Assembly (NCBI GenBank): GCA_955652245.1
Contig: CATPAV010000138.1
Location: 1-15,964 of the forward strand
Length of the DNA stretch: 15,964 nucleotides
Source of the DNA: an uncultured Candidatus Udaeobacter sp.
GTDB taxonomy: Bacteria > Verrucomicrobiota > Verrucomicrobiia > Chthoniobacterales > UBA10450
Direction: 5' to 3'
Under the pieces are notes generated by a model. It was given only the letters and a program-made list of their open reading frames with translations. It did not search any database and was not told where the DNA came from. This document shows positions 13,391 through 15,964 of the stretch, in pieces (position 1 is the stretch's first letter; every line of letters starts with the position of its first letter). A program made the position numbers and the translations under genes.

Positions 13391-14787
13391 GCGGTCCGCA
13401 GTTGCACCGAATCGATGCGGTCTTCGCCCGCGCGAACATCGCTGATGATTACGAGTTGATCGCCCGGGGTGGTCAAATTGGCTTCGCGCAAAAACTTCTC
13501 CGCAGCCTCGATTGTCACGTTCGGGTCCCCAGTGAACCCAATCCTCACCGGGTAAACGCCCCAACAGATCGCTAATTGGCGGCGAACTTCTTCGCCAGGG
13601 GTGAAAGCGAATATCGGCGCATTTTCCGGACGAAGATTTGATACATTGCGCGCCATCGTCCCGTACCGGGTAAACACGATAATCTTCGCCCGCTGAAGCG
13701 AATTCGCCAGGACTACGGCCGAAGCAACTGTTTTTTGCCGCGCATCCTTGAGCCCCACCGATTTTGCGTAACCGGCGCCTCCGCTGCGCTCGATGCGCAG
13801 AGCCACGCGGTTTAGCACTTCGACGCATTCCACCGGATAACGGCCAACACTTGTTTCACTGCTAAGCATGATCGCATCCGCCTGCTCGAAGACGGCATTC
13901 GCCACGTCGGTAATTTCGGCCCGAGTCGGCAAAGGATTTGTGATCATCGATTCGAGCATTTGAGTCGCGACGATGACCGGCTTGCCGAGTCGAATACAAT
14001 GTTTCACGATCCGGCGCTGGATGATTGGCAGTTCCTCCATCGGGCATTCGACTCCCAGATCGCCACGGGCGATCATGATTGCATCCGCGCCCTCAATCAT
14101 GTCGTCGATGGATTGGACCGCCAATCGGTCCTCGATTTTAGCGATGATCAAAGCCTTACTCTTTTTCTCGGCAAGAACTGTACGCAGTTGATCGAGATCA
14201 CTTTTCTGACGCACGAAACTGAGCGCGACAAAATCGACGCCAAGCTCCGTGCCGAGTGAAATATCAGCAAGATCTTTTTCGGTGAGCGGCGGGAGATTCA
14301 CATACACGCCTGGCAAGTTAATGTGACGTCGGGAGCCGAGCGTCCCGGGAGTGATGGCCTTGCAGAGGACCCGGTCTTCTCTTTTTTCGAGGACGACCAG
14401 TCTGATCAAACCGTTGTCCATCAGAATCGTGTCGCCAACAGAAACATCATTGAGTAGCCCGCCGTAATTCACATCGACTGAATAGGGCTCTTCGCCTTTC
14501 GCGCCGCCGACGGTGAGCTCCAAGATATCGCCGGAATTCAAGTGCAAGTCGGTTTTGAGATCGCCCGTGCGAATGGCGGGACCCTGGGTGTCGAGCAGCA
14601 ACCCAACCGGCTGACCCATCTCTTGTGCGAGCTGTCGAATTCGCGGCACAATCTCACTCACCCAGGCATGCTCGGCATGGCTCATGTTTAACCGAAAGAC
14701 ATCTGCCCCTTTTTGGATCAATTGCCGCAAGACATCGGTTTGTTCTGTAGCCGGGCCGAGCGTGCAAATGATTTTTGTCTTCCGCAT
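13384..14787 (-). CDS. pyk: Pyruvate kinase
   Basis: Last enzyme of glycolysis: phosphoenolpyruvate plus ADP to pyruvate plus ATP. The 467-aa length is normal. Active-site elements in order are FRLNMSHAEH (31-40; Arg32, Asn34, Ser36), DTQGPAIRTG at the A/B domain junction (66-75), IAKIEDRLAV (215-224, with Lys217 and metal-binding Glu219), MIARGDLGVE (238-247), and the substrate helix VATQMLESM (273-281) followed by PTRAEITDVANAV. The C-terminal regulatory domain (from about 345) is present (FTRYGTMARNVSNLRP). Small departures from the common consensus (DTQGPA for DTKGPE, MLSSETSVG for MLSGETA.G) do not touch the main catalytic residues. The start is ATG 14787 with no ribosome binding site. 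It ends in the bidirectional terminator shared with the sigma gene. Confidence 0.97.
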   Translation of the reverse strand: MRKTKIICTLGPATEQTDVLRQLIQKGADVFRLNMSHAEHAWVSEIVPRIRQLAQEMGQPVGLLLDTQGPAIRTGDLKTDLHLNSGDILELTVGGAKGEEPYSVDVNYGGLLNDVSVGDTILMDNGLIRLVVLEKREDRVLCKAITPGTLGSRRHINLPGVYVNLPPLTEKDLADISLGTELGVDFVALSFVRQKSDLDQLRTVLAEKKSKALIIAKIEDRLAVQSIDDMIEGADAIMIARGDLGVECPMEELPIIQRRIVKHCIRLGKPVIVATQMLESMITNPLPTRAEITDVANAVFEQADAIMLSSETSVGRYPVECVEVLNRVALRIERSGGAGYAKSVGLKDARQKTVASAVVLANSLQRAKIIVFTRYGTMARNVSNLRPENAPIFAFTPGEEVRRQLAICWGVYPVRIGFTGDPNVTIEAAEKFLREANLTTPGDQLVIISDVRAGEDRIDSVQLRTAK

Positions 14788-14962
14788 CGATGAGGAGGAT
14801 TAGGTCTGGCGTCGCAAAAGCAAGGCACTTTTGGAAGCACCGATAAACAAGCGAACAAGATCGATATGTCGCCATCCCCGTCCCGTGATTCCGGCAAGAC
14901 CGGCTAATTCTGTGGCAGGGATCGCGTGCCTGATCTGAAAGAATACGAGGCGCTTAAAAGAA

Positions 14963-14992
14963 ATGCGGTACGCCTCTTCAGGCGTGCCGCAT
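14963..14992 (-). terminator. Probable terminator downstream of the DUF4142 gene
   Basis: A 13-bp stem (ATGCGGTACGCCT with AGGCGTGCCGCAT, one G-T pair) with a CTTC/GAAG loop lies 18 bases beyond the DUF4142 stop. On the minus strand the stem is followed by TTCTTTTAAG, a fair T-rich tract. The remaining 14788-14962 upstream of pyk shows nothing else clear. Confidence 0.65.
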
Positions 14993-15010
14993 CGCGCAGT
15001 CAGTGTTTTC

Positions 15011-15505
15011 CTATTGCAGCTTGCCTTGAGTCTTTTTGGCCAAATCGAGGTGTTCCTGAACCACCTTGGCCGTTTTATCGGCGAAATTCTTTACGTCGGG
15101 ATCACTCCCATCCTTTGCCTCTGCCTGAAATTCGGCAATGTCTTTTTCGTGGTCCTTGACCATCATATTCATGTAGGCTTTATCCGAGCTCCATTTTTCA
15201 GTTGGCTCTTTGCTCGGCAATTTAATGCCTTTTTGCTGAGCGATCGATTTCAGCTCATCGTTGGCTTTGCTGTGATCAGTGACCATTCGTTTGCCGAATG
15301 ATTTCACATCGTCACTTTGGCCATTCTGCTCGGCTAATTTTCCCATCGCTACTTCCATCATCCCGCCTTTCGCAGCCTTCTTCATGAAAGTCTTGTCCTT
15401 TGCGCTAAGCGGATTTTGCGCCATGGCCAAGCCAGCGAAACTGAATGAAACGACTGCGAGAGCGAGAATGCCGACGCGTGAGGTAGTGATAATTTTGCTT
15501 TTCAT
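15011..15505 (-). CDS. Secreted DUF4142 family protein
   Basis: A 164-aa protein with a typical signal peptide (KSKIITTSRVGILALAVV..., ending AMAQ, cleavage near residue 30). The mature part is an alpha-helical DUF4142 domain, which has a ferritin-like four-helix shape. It shows DKTFMKKAAKGGMMEVAMGK, then the HSKAND motif in RMVTDHSKANDELKS, KAYMNMMVKDHEKDIAEFQ, and VQEHLDLAK at the end. The His-containing pattern (DH..., DH..., EH...) is typical of the family. No enzymatic function is established; members are common in soil bacteria and are often linked to stress responses. The start is ATG 15505. A separate hairpin lies in the leader, and a probable terminator lies after the stop. Confidence 0.9.
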   Translation of the reverse strand: MKSKIITTSRVGILALAVVSFSFAGLAMAQNPLSAKDKTFMKKAAKGGMMEVAMGKLAEQNGQSDDVKSFGKRMVTDHSKANDELKSIAQQKGIKLPSKEPTEKWSSDKAYMNMMVKDHEKDIAEFQAEAKDGSDPDVKNFADKTAKVVQEHLDLAKKTQGKLQ

Positions 15506-15525
15506 AGCTGATTCGCCGTTGAGAC

Positions 15526-15546
15526 ATGTCGGGTGCTTCCCGACAT
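15526..15546. other. Hairpin in the leader of the DUF4142 gene
   Basis: Perfect 8-bp arms ATGTCGGG and CCCGACAT surround a TGCTT loop, about 20 bases ahead of the DUF4142 start and about 75 bases after the TPR stop. There is no T-run on the minus strand. It could be a transcript-end structure for the TPR gene, a leader regulatory stem, or an operator; the sequence does not decide. Confidence 0.4.
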
Positions 15547-15595
15547 TTAAAGTATCGAATGCTCACGCGTGGCCGGATGCACGCGCGCCGGTTCG

Positions 15596-15619
15596 GCCCG
15601 GAGAGCAGTCGAAACGACG
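15596..15619 (+). repeat. Possible degenerate third copy of the interspersed repeat
   Basis: GCCCGGAGAGCAGTCGAAACGACG can be aligned with the core of copies 1 and 2 (CCCGAGCG-AAGTCGAA-CGA), but only with about three gaps. It lies directly next to the 3' end of the TPR gene, in the same gene-end position as copy 1. The match is weak and may be chance. Confidence 0.2.
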
Positions 15620-15620
15620 A

Positions 15621-15964
15621 TCAAGCTTTGGGGATATTCTGCTTGTACGAGCTCTCCACGCGCGTTGCCACATCCTTGTAGCCGTAATCAGCTTCGTAGA
15701 TCTGCTTCATGCAACCGAGTGACTTTTCCCTCTCGCCCATCCGCTCGTAAACAAGCCCGAGATTATAGATGATCTCTTTCTTCATCGCGTCCATCGCTAA
15801 AATCTCTCGCGATGCCTCTTCGAGTTGCTTCATCGCAAGGTCGAGCATCCCAAGATCGCTATAACAGCGACCCAGCATGTTCATCGCTTTCAGCCGCGCA
15901 TTCGGATTTTGTCGCGCACGCTGCAGCTCCGGCAAGGCTTCCCGAAAATGCCCCGCATTTACAA
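15621..15964 (-). CDS. Tetratricopeptide-repeat protein, C-terminal part (5' end outside window)
   Basis: The frame is open from the window edge to the TGA at 15621, giving 113 visible residues. At least two TPR units are recognisable: GHFREALPELQRAR and then MLGRCYSDLGMLDLAMKQLEEA, followed by IIYNLGLVYERMGEREKSLGC, with a family-typical end KQIYEADYGYKDVATRVESSY. The visible part is alpha-helical with no membrane segment. Such proteins act in protein-protein scaffolding; the partner and full length cannot be seen. A TTG at 15935 is inside the repeat array and is not the real start. The DUF4142 gene follows on the same strand after about 115 bases. Confidence 0.85.
   Translation of the reverse strand, partial: VNAGHFREALPELQRARQNPNARLKAMNMLGRCYSDLGMLDLAMKQLEEASREILAMDAMKKEIIYNLGLVYERMGEREKSLGCMKQIYEADYGYKDVATRVESSYKQNIPKA

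Noticed and set aside
14963..15301. Plus-strand 112-codon frame opposite the DUF4142 gene.
   Set aside because: It is a mirror of the DUF4142 gene and begins inside the terminator hairpin.

Overview
The window is a stretch of ordinary bacterial chromosome of moderately high GC. Genes are packed into short operons on alternating strands. The gene content suggests a soil or freshwater member of the Verrucomicrobiota, possibly Chthoniobacterales. That placement is inferred from protein style: many GTG/TTG starts, weak Shine-Dalgarno use, and a YjbQ, YajQ, DUF4142 and DUF2905 complement. No taxonomic marker is present. There is no rRNA, tRNA, CRISPR array, IS element, phage gene or integrase.

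Layout. (1) 1-2503, plus strand: the end of rarA (cut by the window edge), a degenerate metallo-beta-lactamase-fold protein and a UbiA-family prenyltransferase. (2) 2508-3987, minus: a CbpA-type DnaJ protein, then rpiB. (3) 4081-8024, plus: a DUF2905 membrane protein, a uracil-DNA glycosylase-family protein, oligoendopeptidase F and a serine beta-lactamase-like hydrolase. (4) 8166-9586, minus: a secreted alpha/beta hydrolase, then yjbQ. (5) 9671-10506, plus: hpt and a moaD-like gene 5 bases apart. (6) 10619 to about 12090, minus: a coding-like membrane ORF with no normal start, a DUF4097-like lipoprotein and yajQ. (7) 12461-13330, plus: a sigma-70 factor without region 1.1. (8) 13384-15964, minus: a TPR protein (cut by the window edge), a secreted DUF4142 protein and pyruvate kinase. 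A good bidirectional terminator separates sigma and pyk.

Most genes are housekeeping: replication-fork repair (rarA), base-excision repair (UDG), central carbon metabolism (rpiB, pyk), quinone prenylation (ubiA), purine salvage (hpt), molybdopterin sulfur carrier (moaD), protein folding and turnover (DnaJ, PepF), and transcription (sigma). Clusters look like operons of convenience rather than a pathway.

I did not find a convincing new multi-gene system. The items most worth a second look are three: the unannotated coding-like ORF at 11929-12090 that overlaps the start of the lipoprotein gene; two copies (perhaps three) of a short interspersed repeat, one forming the end of the UDG gene and one read through inside the serine hydrolase; and several proteins with altered key residues (a metallo-beta-lactamase fold without its metal motif, an HPRT with a changed PPi loop, a C-terminally shortened RarA).
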